A DNA stretch of 64,000 nucleotides from Paenibacillus phyllosphaerae (GCF_014192105.1 NZ_JACHXK010000003.1:62001-126000), one strand, 5' to 3'; shown: positions 42,072 through 50,963, counted from the stretch's first letter. Notes: a model not told the origin generated them from the sequence alone. Numbers and translations: made by a program.

Positions 42072-43175
42072 ATGAGAGAGGAACGCACCACGACTAAAGG
42101 AATGGAGATCGGTCTGTATACACTGGGCGACCTCGTTCCCAACCCGCATACGAATCAATCGGTAAGCGCGCATCAAAGGATGAAAGAGATCATTGCGGCG
42201 GCCAAGCTTGCCGATGAAGCAGGGCTCGATATTTTCGGCGTCGGGGAGCATCACCGGTTGGACTACGCGGCGACTGCCCCGCCTGTCATCCTGGCTGCCA
42301 TCGCTCAAGCGACCAAGAATATTAAGCTAACGAGCACAACGACCGTTTTGAGCACGGTGGATCCGGTTCGTCTTTTCGAAGATTTCGCGACGCTCGATCT
42401 GATCTCGGACGGACGCGCGGAGATTATTGCGGGCCGCGGAGCATTCGTGGAATCCTTCCCGCTGTTCGGGTATGACACGAAGGATTATGATGCCCTGTTT
42501 ACCGAAAATCTGGAGCTCCTGCTGAAGCTGGGCGAGACGGAGCGCGTTACTTGGGAAGGCCAGTTCCGCTCGTCGCTTAGCGATGCCGAAGTCGCGCCAA
42601 GACCCATCCAACAGCAGCTGCCGATCTGGATCGGCGTCGGGGGAACATTGGAGAGCGCAGTCCGGGCCGGCCGTTCCGGACTCGGGATGGCCATTGCCAT
42701 GCTTGGCGGCGACCCGCGCCGATTCCAACCGCTGGCCGAAGCTTACCGCGAGGCAGGCAGACAGGCTGGCTACAACAGTGAGCAGCTGAAGATCGGCATA
42801 ACGGGGCATGGTTATATCGGGCGAACGAGCCAACAAGCGATGGATGAATTTTATCCGTATTACCGCAATTATTGGACGTACTTCAATCGTCAACGTGGAA
42901 TGGCCTTCAACATGACTCGAGCGGATTTCGAACAAATGGCTAGTCCCGAGACGGCCTTGTTCGTAGGAAGTCCGCAGCAGATCACGGAGAAAATCCTGCG
43001 CCAACATGAGCTGTTCGGCCATCAGCGCTTCCTCGCCCAGATCGATATCGGCGGATTGCCTTATCGGCAGGTTGCCGAGACCATCGAACTGATCGCGAGC
43101 GAGATCGCGCCGGTCGTGCGGAGGGAGACGAGCAAGACACTCGCGAGCAGCGCTCTTGAGCGAGTAGGAACGTAA
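42072..43175 (+). CDS. LLM-class flavin-dependent oxidoreductase
   Basis: A 367-residue bacterial-luciferase-like enzyme. Signatures are AAKLADEAGLDIFGVGEHHRLDY, the STTTVLSTVDPVRLFEDFATLDLISDGRAEIIAGRGAF region and PIWIGVGGTLESAVRAGRSGLGM. The VGEHH motif marks the luciferase alpha-like subgroup. It uses reduced FMN or F420-type flavin; in Bacillota FMNH2 is likely. It is the last gene of the XRE-cupin-flanked operon; a very strong terminator follows. The ATG at 42072 lacks a clear RBS apart from GGATAGG; the ATG at 42102 is the other option. Confidence 0.88.
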   Translation: MREERTTTKGMEIGLYTLGDLVPNPHTNQSVSAHQRMKEIIAAAKLADEAGLDIFGVGEHHRLDYAATAPPVILAAIAQATKNIKLTSTTTVLSTVDPVRLFEDFATLDLISDGRAEIIAGRGAFVESFPLFGYDTKDYDALFTENLELLLKLGETERVTWEGQFRSSLSDAEVAPRPIQQQLPIWIGVGGTLESAVRAGRSGLGMAIAMLGGDPRRFQPLAEAYREAGRQAGYNSEQLKIGITGHGYIGRTSQQAMDEFYPYYRNYWTYFNRQRGMAFNMTRADFEQMASPETALFVGSPQQITEKILRQHELFGHQRFLAQIDIGGLPYRQVAETIELIASEIAPVVRRETSKTLASSALERVGT

Positions 43176-43191
43176 GAGATTTCTTCATCCG

Positions 43192-43232
43192 CAACCGTCC
43201 CTTGGCACGCAGCCAAGGGACGGTTGTTTCAT
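43192..43232 (+). terminator. Very stable terminator
   Basis: A 15-base perfect stem, CAACCGTCCCTTGGC and its complement, with a five-base loop, followed by TTTCATTTTA. Confidence 0.9.
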
Positions 43233-43297
43233 TTTACCAATAGGTTCATAATGAATGAGATATCGACAACTAGGGAATCAGCATGGAGGATTACATC

Positions 43298-44059
43298 ATG
43301 AACAAGCAATCATTATCCGTTACCGCCATTATCGGCTTCCTGATGATGGTGTTGCTCTTGGCCGGCTGCGGAGCTGCAACAGAGACTGGCAATGCCAATC
43401 GAATCGATGCGAAGGTGATCAAGGTCGTCGATTCCGATACGATCAAAGTTAAAATGGGCAACACGGAAGAAACCGTCCGCATGCTGCTGATTGATGGGCC
43501 GGAGACGGTTCACCCGAGCAAGCCCGTGCAGCCTTTCGGGCCCGAAGCGTCCGACTTCGCCAAGAAGACGCTGTCGAACCAAACCGTGCAGTTGGAGTTG
43601 GACGTCTCCGAACGGGACAAATACGGCAGGCTGCTCGCCTATGTATGGATTGACGACCGCATGTTTAACGAGATGGCGTTGGAACGGGGGCTGGTACGCG
43701 TCGCGTATGTCTATGCCCCGAATGTCAAATATGTGGATCAGTTCCGCAACATTCAGAAGAAAGCGCAGCAGCAGGGAATCGGAATCTGGAGTATCGAGAA
43801 TTATGTCCAAGATGACGGTTTCCATCCTGAAGAGGCTGAGGCTAGCTCCGGAGCGCCAGCGAGCGGGGAAGCCGCGGCTGAAGAAGACGTGCCTGCCGCC
43901 GCATGCGCGAACCCTACGATAAAAGGCAATATCAATGCCAAGGGCGACAAGATCTATCATGTGCCGGGCAACCGTTCCTACGAACAGACCAAGGCCGAAG
44001 AGATGTTCTGCACGGAAGCGGAAGCCGTTGCCGCAGGATTCCGGAAGCCGAAATCATAA
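43298..44059 (+). CDS. Secreted thermonuclease-like lipoprotein with C-terminal sunset-type domain
   Basis: A 253-residue lipoprotein. The lipobox LLLAGC places the lipidated Cys at residue 24. The staphylococcal nuclease fold follows (about 35-170), with the active-site Arg in TVRMLLIDGPET, the neighbouring Glu, and the second Arg in DKYGRLLAYVW. A disordered Ala/Glu/Ser linker leads to a short C-terminal domain, IKGNINAKGDKIYHVPG with MFCTEAEAVAAGFRKP, seen in YncB-like nucleases. GGAGG at 43284-43288 favours ATG 43298. The enzyme probably cleaves DNA or RNA outside the cell for nutrient supply or defence. It is monocistronic, with terminators on both sides. Confidence 0.9.
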   Translation: MNKQSLSVTAIIGFLMMVLLLAGCGAATETGNANRIDAKVIKVVDSDTIKVKMGNTEETVRMLLIDGPETVHPSKPVQPFGPEASDFAKKTLSNQTVQLELDVSERDKYGRLLAYVWIDDRMFNEMALERGLVRVAYVYAPNVKYVDQFRNIQKKAQQQGIGIWSIENYVQDDGFHPEEAEASSGAPASGEAAAEEDVPAAACANPTIKGNINAKGDKIYHVPGNRSYEQTKAEEMFCTEAEAVAAGFRKPKS

Positions 44060-44078
44060 GAAGAGCATGAGATGAAGT

Positions 44079-44122
44079 GACGATCGCTTCCCTGAATTCC
44101 ACTGGGGAGCGGTCGTTTTTTT
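44079..44122 (+). terminator. Terminator after the nuclease gene
   Basis: GACGATCGCTTCCC pairs with GGGGAGCGGTCGT over a ten-base loop, followed by seven T residues. Confidence 0.92.
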
Positions 44123-44292
44123 CAATACATATTCATGAATACAAAATTGGTCGAAATCTTGTTGTCAACAAGTCTAGATAACGTTAGAGCAATTAGCGGA
44201 GGAAGCGTACAATCGTCAGTAAGATCAGATGGATATCCAACAAGAGACGATGAAAGTGGGCGAATCTTTTGGTAACAAGGAAATGTGAACGG

Positions 44293-45767
44293 TTGTATAT
44301 CTCGGCTAATGGAAGAGGACTTGAAACAGAGAGAGCGGACGACCGTTTTTATGGCTTGGCGATACCGCGTGGACGATTGCAACTGAACTCCACTGGAAAG
44401 ATGTGAAGGAATATCTGGCGAACCGCAAGGAAAAGGGTTTTTCCGTCATTCAGATTGTTGCCCTGGATCCGGAAGCCGATCTGGAGATGAGATCCCCGTG
44501 CGGCGAGAAAGCGTTAATCGACGATAATCCTTTAACGCCCAACATTCGGTATTTCGAGTATCTGGATCAAGTGATTCAAATGGCCGAAGAACTTGAACTG
44601 TATGTGCTGCTATTGCCGGTATGGGGGCAGCTAGTCGTCGGCGACAATTGGTTCGGGAAGAAATTCGATAAGATCATAACGGTAGACAATGCTTATGCCT
44701 ATGCGTTATGGCTAGGGGAACGATATCGCGCGCAATCCAACCTCATTTGGGCCTTGGGCGGAGACCGGCATCCGGTCCATGACGGGGTCGATTATCGGAA
44801 TTTGTGGAGGAAGATGGCGGAGGGGCTTGCCAAAGGCGTCCTGGGTAAAGACCTGAAATGGAATCAACCGGATAAGGCTTGGAGCGATCTTCTGATCACG
44901 TATCATACCAGCTGCTTTGGCAATCCGCCGCTCTATTCCACGACGGATTACTGGACGGATGAAGACGCTTGGATCAGCTTTAATATGCTGCAGTCCGGCC
45001 ACAACCCTTCCATTCGAAGCTACGAGCAAGTAGAAAAAGATTACAAAAAGGCGCCTGTTAAGCCTGTGCTGGACGGGGAGCCTAACTATGAAGAGATGCC
45101 TTCGGCATTCCCTTTCACCTATCCGATCCAAACCCATGGAGAATGGAATGTAAGAAGAAGGGCATACTGGTCGCTGTTTGCGGGTTCCTGCGGACATACC
45201 TACGGGCATCATAGCATTTGGCGCTTTGCCAGAAAAAAAGATGAACGTACGCTCTATACGTGGCAAGAAGCAATGGACCGGCCAGGCGCATGGCAGATGA
45301 AGGTATTACGTGACCTTATGGATTCCCGTCCCTTCCACCGCGTGCAGCCATGCCAAGAGATGTTAACTCATCCCGAGAATTGTGCCGACGGTTGCCTGGA
45401 AGATCATCGACAGGCCTGCATGGACAGTGAGGGCAGCTTTGCATGGATCTACTTTACTAGCGGCGGCACTGAAAAGATTGACCTGACACACATGAAGGGA
45501 TCAACGATTCATGCTTGGTGGTTTAATCCCCGTGACGGACAATGTTACGACTCGGACGGATCTCTACTGACGAGACCGTTCGCATCAATCAGCGAGAAAA
45601 CCATCGTTACGTTCACTACGCCGACAGCGGGTAAAGAAAACGATTGGGTTCTTGTTCTCGACGACGCAGAAGTTGGGTATGCAGCTCCCGGATCTAACAC
45701 CTCAAACTTGCAATCGGAGAAGAAAGAGGAAGCGGAAGACGAAGTTTTCTTCCCAACGGTCGAGTGA
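44293..45767 (+). pseudogene. GH140/DUF4038 glycosidase frameshifted at a GA repeat
   Basis: From 44352 the frame reads WLGDTAWTIATELHWKDVKE and continues through a DUF4038 TIM-barrel (NRKEKGFSVIQ, NLIWALGGDRHPVHDG, CGHTYGHHSIWRF) and a C-terminal collagen-binding-2-like domain (WIYFTSGGTEKIDL, HAWWFNPRDG). The expected head, LYISANGRGLETE, lies at 44293-44331 in another frame. Both halves would join in one frame if two bases were removed from the ACAGAGAGAGCGG tract at 44326-44338. GH140-type enzymes act on rhamnogalacturonan-II-like chains (apiosidase). About 455 of 490 residues are open in one frame. The shift looks like slippage in a short GA repeat, so it may be reversible. Confidence 0.8.
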
Positions 45768-45811
45768 CGCGCAAGTTAATGCTTAAGAAAATAACCCTCT
45801 AAACTTTCAGC

Positions 45812-45892
45812 AAATAGGAGACGATAGTTCGGATAGCCAGGAGCAGCTTGCCGCGGCAGCTGCTCTATTTGTGTTGTTAAGTTGCTGGCAGT
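45812..45892 (+). repeat. Dispersed structured repeat, copy 5
   Basis: Left block ATAGGAGACGATAGTTCGGA, then CCAGGAGCAGCTTGCCGCGG and its complement CAGCTGCTC, and right core TGTTAAGTTGCTGGCAG. It lies between the glycosidase remnant and the MDR gene. Confidence 0.8.
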
Positions 45893-46029
45893 TTGGTTCA
45901 GATAGGCCGAATTTATATATGTAAAGTTTCCTTGACGTAGGGTTGGATATAAAATACATTTTGAAGAAGCGTTTATCTATGAGGACAGTTCAATCGATCT
46001 CTAAGTTGATCTTATGGGAGGTTAAAAGG

Positions 46030-46980
46030 TTGAAAGCAGCGATTTTTAATTCCTATGGTTCGCCTGAGGTTATGGAGATCAGGGACACGCAAAAGCCATC
46101 TATCAAGGATGACGATAGGGTGTTGATTCGGGTACGTAATGCTTCGGTCAATACATTCGATTATCTGTGTCGTAAAGGATTTTTACCATTACGGTTAGAG
46201 CATGGTCTTACGAAATCCAAAAATCCCATATTGGGCATAGACGTTGCGGGTACGGTAGAGGCTGTTGGCAATAACGTAAAAAAATTTAAGGTTGGCGATG
46301 AAGTATTCGGGAGTTGTTTCGGATCTCATGCGGAATATGTGTGTCCTCGTGAGAGTGTACTAACTCTTAAACCCCAAAATATATCGTTTGAAGAGGCAGC
46401 GGCTGTACCCTGCGCAGGCCTGACGGCACTGCAAGCAATGCGGGATGTAGCACAAATTAAACAGGGTCAAAAGGTATTAATCTATGGAGCTTCGGGCGGC
46501 GTTGGGCACTTTGCTGTTCAGCTTGCGCAATATTATGGGGCTGAGGTAACCGCTGTTTGCAGTACTTCAAATATCCAGTGGGTGCGAAGGCTTGGAGCAC
46601 ATCACGTGATCGACTATACGAAGCAGGAATTCACTGACAAAGGAGAAAAATACGATATCATTCTGGATGCTGTAGGTAAGAGAACTTTCTTCAACTGCAT
46701 GCGTTCTCTTACCGAGACCGGGATTTATATTACAGAACAGCCCCTACGCCCCAAATACCACCCCTTTCAATTGATGGTTAGTCCTATGATTGGTCGCAAG
46801 AAGGCTAAGATCCATCTTGCCAAACCGAATGACTTGGATATGGGATTTTTGAGTCAACTGATAGAGGATAATAAAATTCGTTCCGTTGTTGAGAAATGCT
46901 ATCCATTAGAACAGATTGTAGAGGCTCACAGGCATATTGAAAGCGGGCGAACCAAAGGGAAAATCGTACTTGGGATGTAA
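46030..46980 (+). CDS. Zinc-independent medium-chain reductase (quinone reductase-like MDR)
   Basis: A 316-residue NAD(P)-dependent reductase of the quinone oxidoreductase branch. It starts LKAAIFNSYGSPEVMEIRD with NTFDYLCRKGFLP, and has no zinc-binding cysteine lobe. GIDVAGTVEAVG and the Rossmann motif VLIYGASGGVGHFAVQLAQYYGAEV are clear. The C-terminus HRHIESGRTKGKIVLGM is typical. I use TTG 46030, preceded by GGGAGG eight bases upstream; the ORF is open to 45943 without RBS. It would reduce quinones or enones with NADPH. It is AT-rich and follows repeat copy 5, so it may have been acquired. Confidence 0.88.
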   Translation: MKAAIFNSYGSPEVMEIRDTQKPSIKDDDRVLIRVRNASVNTFDYLCRKGFLPLRLEHGLTKSKNPILGIDVAGTVEAVGNNVKKFKVGDEVFGSCFGSHAEYVCPRESVLTLKPQNISFEEAAAVPCAGLTALQAMRDVAQIKQGQKVLIYGASGGVGHFAVQLAQYYGAEVTAVCSTSNIQWVRRLGAHHVIDYTKQEFTDKGEKYDIILDAVGKRTFFNCMRSLTETGIYITEQPLRPKYHPFQLMVSPMIGRKKAKIHLAKPNDLDMGFLSQLIEDNKIRSVVEKCYPLEQIVEAHRHIESGRTKGKIVLGM

Positions 46981-47027
46981 ATAGGCGGATATTTCCGAGA
47001 GGCGCTACATGAATAAACAGAGCAACT

Positions 47028-47060
47028 AAAAGGAGCAGCCGCGGCATGCTCCTTTTACTA
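47028..47060 (+). terminator. Terminator after the MDR gene
   Basis: AAAAGGAGCA/TGCTCCTTTT stem with GCCGCGGCA in the loop. The inner GAGCAGCCGCGGCA resembles the GC hairpin of the dispersed repeats, but the conserved flanks are missing. Confidence 0.8.
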
Positions 47061-47193
47061 TTTGGCCGTGATGAATTTTAAGGCGAATCTATCATTATTG
47101 AACGGCCTCTTGCGAAATGCCCGGATCAATTTGCTACATAGTTATCGCCCCGAAGCATAGTCTAAATGGAAGTGATATAGGAGAGGTGAAGGT

Positions 47194-48375
47194 ATGAGGA
47201 AAAGGATTGGAATTATCGGTAACGGGGTTGCCGGCTTACAGCTAGCCTACTCTTTGAAGAACGAATTCGACGTGACGGTGCACCATTACGAGGACTTGGA
47301 TGAAATTCGCCAAGGAAGAATTCGATCCACGCAAGTTCATTTTCATCCGGCGCTGGAGAGAGCGCAGCGATTTGGAATGCAAGCGGTGGATGGAGCGCCG
47401 CCGATTCACACGATCCATTTTAACATGGGCTCGCAGAAGCTATTCGTGGGAAAACTCGCTAGCCCGGCCAAGTCAGTTGACCAGCGCTATGCTTTCGCTG
47501 CAGGAACGTCCGATCTGACGCGGCAAGGTGTGATTTTTCGCAAAGCGAGAGTAAAACCAAATGAAATCGGGGAACTAGCTGAAAACTACGATCTATTGAT
47601 CGATACGACGGGCAAGTCAGGTCCGTTGTTCCCGTTTCCCATAGAGCAAGAACTTACGCCCTTTCAGACACCGCAGCGGAAATGTATTGTCGGCTATTTT
47701 ACCGGCGTGTCCCCCGTTATGCCTGAGGGGATTTCGATAACGGTACTTCCCGGTGCCGGTGAAATGTTCGAAATCCCAGCTTTAACTGAAAAGGGGCCGG
47801 TTACCATTTTGTTTATTGAAGCGGTGCCCGAAGGGCCGTTGGACGCGTTTAAGGGGATCAAGTCTGCGCAAGATTTTGAGGAGCGAATGAAGACAATCGT
47901 GCACAATCACTTTCCGGGGGTTTATGCGCGAATCCATGCGGAGCATTTTTCACTGGTGGAACATGGAGCTTATCTCCAGACGGCGATTACGCCAATTGTC
48001 CGAAGGCCATATGGGATGCACGGCGATAGACTAATCCTAGGATGCGGAGATAGTGCCATTCTTGCAGATCCGATAACGGGTCAGGGGTGTAACACCGCCT
48101 CTTATTGCGCGGAGCAGCTGTTAACCACTCTCTTGGAGCACAAGGACTCCCCTTGGGATGAACAAGTAGGCATGGCGTATTGGTGTCGTATCCGACCGTA
48201 CGTAACGGCGGTGACAAATTGGACGAACGCGATGACGGGCCCATTGCCGGAGCATATTGCGCAGATGTTGATGCAAGCCGCCCAAGAACAGGAGATAGCG
48301 AATCGAATCGCGCACTGGTTCGAGCATCCTTCAAGCGCTTACGAGGCCTTTACTCAAGCGTCTGAAAGGGCGTGA
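47194..48375 (+). CDS. Styrene/indole monooxygenase-type flavoprotein (StyA-like)
   Basis: A 393-residue FAD monooxygenase of the StyA/SMOA family. The N-terminal dinucleotide fold reads RIGIIGNGVAGLQLAYSL. The second conserved part, GRIRSTQVHFHPALERAQRFGM, is a hallmark of StyA-like proteins, and ILGCGDSAILADPITGQGCNTAS is the FAD-binding DG-type motif. It epoxidises styrene or hydroxylates indole-like substrates with FADH2 from a reductase partner (StyB). No StyB-like gene is seen here. GGAGAGG lies nine bases before the ATG. It is monocistronic, ended by a hairpin at 48401. Confidence 0.88.
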   Translation: MRKRIGIIGNGVAGLQLAYSLKNEFDVTVHHYEDLDEIRQGRIRSTQVHFHPALERAQRFGMQAVDGAPPIHTIHFNMGSQKLFVGKLASPAKSVDQRYAFAAGTSDLTRQGVIFRKARVKPNEIGELAENYDLLIDTTGKSGPLFPFPIEQELTPFQTPQRKCIVGYFTGVSPVMPEGISITVLPGAGEMFEIPALTEKGPVTILFIEAVPEGPLDAFKGIKSAQDFEERMKTIVHNHFPGVYARIHAEHFSLVEHGAYLQTAITPIVRRPYGMHGDRLILGCGDSAILADPITGQGCNTASYCAEQLLTTLLEHKDSPWDEQVGMAYWCRIRPYVTAVTNWTNAMTGPLPEHIAQMLMQAAQEQEIANRIAHWFEHPSSAYEAFTQASERA

Positions 48376-48400
48376 ATCGTCCGAACAAAGCGCGCTAACA

Positions 48401-48445
48401 AAACCGTCCTCCGTCATGCCATGCATGCGGAGAACGGTTTATTTG
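48401..48445 (+). terminator. Terminator after the StyA-like gene
   Basis: AAACCGTCCTCCG pairs with CGGAGAACGGTTT (one internal mismatch), followed by ATTTGATT; the T-run is weak. Confidence 0.7.
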
Positions 48446-48502
48446 ATTAGATTCCATGCAGGTCGGAGAAGGATAGCCATAGAAGCTTTACCAAATTAAG
48501 GG

Positions 48503-48557
48503 TTGACTATAGTACACTTTCGTAGTAAATTGACATTGAAAGAACTACGAATTCGTA
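48503..48557 (+). promoter_or_regulatory. Promoter and operator of the marR gene
   Basis: TTGACT (48503-48508), 17 bases, TAAATT (48526-48531). The perfect palindrome TACGAATTCGTA at 48546-48557 lies directly before the RBS. A near copy, TACGAAATCGTA, lies at the same place before the arsA-type gene (49085-49096), so the MarR protein probably binds both. Confidence 0.75.
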
Positions 48558-48574
48558 TTAAAGGAGCCGCCGGT

Positions 48575-49051
48575 ATGCAGCAGCTATATGACCTATTCCT
48601 CAAGACCGGTCTACGCCCGTTCGCATTTATGACCGAAACGCAGCCTCTGGAGCAGAAGGTGACCCGGTCGGATCTATCCACGCTGCTCATTCTGCTCTTC
48701 CGGGGAGACCTGACCATGTCCGAGCTGGCAGCCGAGATGGGAGCGCCGCTCAGTTCCATGACGAGCATCGCCAAACGGCTGGAGCGCAAAGGCTTTATCG
48801 CCCGTGCGACATCCGCGCAGGATCAACGGGTAAAACGGGTCACCTTGACGCAAGAGGGGAAACAAATTGCCAAGGAATCGGAGCAGATGATGCTCTCGCT
48901 GCTCGGAAGGCTGGAGGCGGTATTTACGCCTGAAGAACTGGAACAGTTTACGATGCTTGTTCTCAAGGCCGCAAGAGCGTTCCAAAGCGACGGACCTTCT
49001 AAACTGCCCGAAACGAAGAAGGCTTCGGTCAAAATTACGATTGAGGAGTAA
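48575..49051 (+). CDS. MarR family transcriptional regulator
   Basis: A 158-residue MarR winged-helix protein. The recognition region is LTMSELAAEMGAPLSSMTSIAKRLERKGFI, and the wing is TSAQDQRVKRVTLTQEG. The N-terminal and C-terminal helices form the dimer. AAAGGAG lies before ATG 48575; the ORF to 48503 overlaps the promoter and is not used. It is the first gene of a run with an ArsA-type ATPase and two small proteins. Its palindromic sites before both marR and arsA indicate autoregulation and separate control of the ATPase operon. Confidence 0.92.
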   Translation: MQQLYDLFLKTGLRPFAFMTETQPLEQKVTRSDLSTLLILLFRGDLTMSELAAEMGAPLSSMTSIAKRLERKGFIARATSAQDQRVKRVTLTQEGKQIAKESEQMMLSLLGRLEAVFTPEELEQFTMLVLKAARAFQSDGPSKLPETKKASVKITIEE

Positions 49052-49084
49052 CCGGTTTGACCGGTCTCTTTTTTACACAATTAC

Positions 49085-49096
49085 TACGAAATCGTA
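49085..49096 (+). promoter_or_regulatory. MarR operator before the arsA-like gene
   Basis: TACGAAATCGTA, differing from the palindrome at 48546-48557 by one base and placed the same distance before an AAAAGGAG RBS. Confidence 0.7.
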
Positions 49097-49114
49097 CTAA
49101 AAGGAGCGAATGGT

Positions 49115-50299
49115 ATGCGGATCATCATCTACACGGGAAAAGGCGGCGTCGGGAAGACGAGTATCGCGGCCGCAACGGCTGTTAAGCTGGCAAGAGCAGG
49201 CAAAAAAACGCTTATTCTGAGCACGGATGCCGCGCATAGTTTGGCCGATTCGCTAGGGATGCCGATCGGGCCGGATCCGGTTCAGCTTGACGAGAACCTG
49301 TGGGGACAGGAAGTGAGCAGCCTGCGAGAGACGGAGAACAATTGGGGAGCCGTGCAAAGTTGGCTGACCAAACTCCTAGATAAGGCGCAGCTGAGCGACA
49401 TTACGACGGAAGAGATGTTGGTGTTCCCCGGTATGGAGGAGCTATTCAGCCTGCTGCAGATCAAGAAACATGCGCAGAGCGGGATGTTCGACGTGCTGAT
49501 CGTCGATTGCGCGCCGACTGGAGAGACGCTGCGGCTGCTCAGCTATCCGAACGTGCTGAATTGGTGGCTGGATAAAATCTTCCCGCATGAACGCAGGCTG
49601 ATCAAGCTCGTGCGGCCGGTGTCGAAGATCGTGGGAGGCGTCGAGCTGCCCTCCGATGATGTGCTGGACAGCATCGAGCGGTTCGCGCGCGGGCTGGAAG
49701 AGATGCAGCAGTTCATCCTCGATCCCGATATTACGTCTGTCCGGATCGTGCTGAATCCGGAGAAGATGGTGCTGTCGGAGGCGAAGCGCTCGTTCACGTA
49801 TTTGAACCTGTTCGGCTTCAACACGGATGCCGTCATCGTCAACCGGATATTGCCGGATGAGGCGGGAGAAGGCTACTTCGCCCATTGGCGGTCGCTTCAG
49901 AAGAAGTACGAGGAGGAGATCGACGTGAACTTCCGCCCGCTGCCGATTCTGAAAGCGCCGATGATGCAGCAGGAGGTCGTCGGGAAGGACATTCTGAATG
50001 AGCTGGCAAATGTCGTCTACGGTGACCGGGACCCGGCCGCCATGTTCTACCGCGGCAGAACCGAGTCGATCCGCGAAGAGGATGGGGAGCTGATCTTGGA
50101 GCTCCATCTCCCTTTCATCGCGAAGGCGGAGCTGGATCTGACGCAGACGGGAGATGAGCTGACGGTCAATGCAGGTGCTTACAAGCGCAAGGTCATCCTG
50201 CCGCGGCCGCTCATGGGGCGGCAAGTGATTGGCGCCAAATTCGCGGACGACAGGCTGTTGATCCGGTTCGGCGGTCGAGATAACCAGAGGAAGGGTTGA
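49115..50299 (+). CDS. ArsA/GET3-family anion-transporting ATPase
   Basis: A 394-residue single-domain ATPase of the ArsA/GET3 family. The deviant P-loop GKGGVGKTSIA is at about 8-18; STDAAHSLADSLG is the switch I-type segment, and DCAPTGETLRLL is the switch II signature. The C-terminal part (about 315-390) looks like the ArsA HSP20-like beta-sandwich (LILELHLPFIAKAELDLTQ). It has no CxC metal-binding or second ATPase half. No arsB, arsC or arsD gene is near. It therefore may work in protein targeting or in an unknown chaperone-like function rather than arsenite export. It forms an operon with the two following small genes. Confidence 0.9.
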   Translation: MRIIIYTGKGGVGKTSIAAATAVKLARAGKKTLILSTDAAHSLADSLGMPIGPDPVQLDENLWGQEVSSLRETENNWGAVQSWLTKLLDKAQLSDITTEEMLVFPGMEELFSLLQIKKHAQSGMFDVLIVDCAPTGETLRLLSYPNVLNWWLDKIFPHERRLIKLVRPVSKIVGGVELPSDDVLDSIERFARGLEEMQQFILDPDITSVRIVLNPEKMVLSEAKRSFTYLNLFGFNTDAVIVNRILPDEAGEGYFAHWRSLQKKYEEEIDVNFRPLPILKAPMMQQEVVGKDILNELANVVYGDRDPAAMFYRGRTESIREEDGELILELHLPFIAKAELDLTQTGDELTVNAGAYKRKVILPRPLMGRQVIGAKFADDRLLIRFGGRDNQRKG

Positions 50300-50305
50300 T
50301 GGACG

Positions 50306-50566
50306 ATGCGGGGGAGCCTAGGGGTGGAAAGGTTAATGGAGACTTTGGTACGCGCGGAGCGGCTGTTCGCACAATTCGAGCAGCGGCAGACGAAGCAACA
50401 TATGCGAAGCGCCGTCAAAGAATGGCTGCTCGCATCTCGGTCGGTCATCGACATCGTCATCGACGCGCTGGAGGAAGAGCAGAACCCGCCTGCTGCCCGC
50501 AAGATTAATATTGCAGGCGATGAGCGGTCTGCTGACCGTACAGAGAGGAGCGGAACAATATGGTGA
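50306..50566 (+). CDS. Small helical protein of unknown function in the arsA operon
   Basis: An 86-residue, highly charged, mainly helical protein (RLMETLVRAERLFAQFEQRQ, then SVIDIVIDALEEEQ). I know no family for it. GAGGAAGGG at 50287-50295 lies about ten bases before the ATG, and its end overlaps the start of the next gene by seven bases, which supports translation. It may be a small partner or adaptor of the ArsA-like ATPase. Confidence 0.7.
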   Translation: MRGSLGVERLMETLVRAERLFAQFEQRQTKQHMRSAVKEWLLASRSVIDIVIDALEEEQNPPAARKINIAGDERSADRTERSGTIW

Positions 50567-50919
50567 GTCGTACCAAACGTCCAATAGGCCTTCTGCTTAT
50601 GCTGACCGGGTTGTTACATTCGATAGTCGGGATCGCGATCTACGCGAAGCATTTCGTTCCCATCTTCAGCGAAGGCTTATGGAACACCGTCGGCGAAGGG
50701 CAATGGGAGCGCGGGACGGCGTTCTGGTTCATGATGTTCGGCCTGCTGCTCATGCTGATCGGGTATATCTCGGATTGGCTGATGAAAAAGAAAGGCATCG
50801 CGCCGCCGGCTTCATTCGGATGGCTGCTGTTCGTGATCTGCCTCATTGGGGCAGTCATCATGCCGGTATCGGGCTTCTGGCTCGGCCTTCCGCAGGCGTG
50901 GGTTCTGACGCGAGCGTGA
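50560..50919 (+). CDS. DUF6463-type four-helix membrane protein
   Basis: A 119-residue membrane protein with four hydrophobic helices (starting RPIGLLLMLTGLLHSIVGIAIY). GLLHSIVG and ERGTAFWFMMFGLLLMLIG are typical of the DUF6463 family. Its start is buried in the end of the 86-residue gene, so it is translationally coupled. It could be the membrane target of the ArsA-like ATPase, but family function is unknown. Confidence 0.8.
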   Translation: MVSRTKRPIGLLLMLTGLLHSIVGIAIYAKHFVPIFSEGLWNTVGEGQWERGTAFWFMMFGLLLMLIGYISDWLMKKKGIAPPASFGWLLFVICLIGAVIMPVSGFWLGLPQAWVLTRA

Positions 50920-50963
50920 AACCGAACTGCTTCCCGCCCAATAGATAGCGAAAAAAGTGAGAC

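Noticed and set aside
49115..50299. Arsenite efflux ATPase
   Set aside because: No arsB, arsD or arsC gene is present, the second ATPase half is missing, and there is no CxC metal site, so an arsenic role is not supported.
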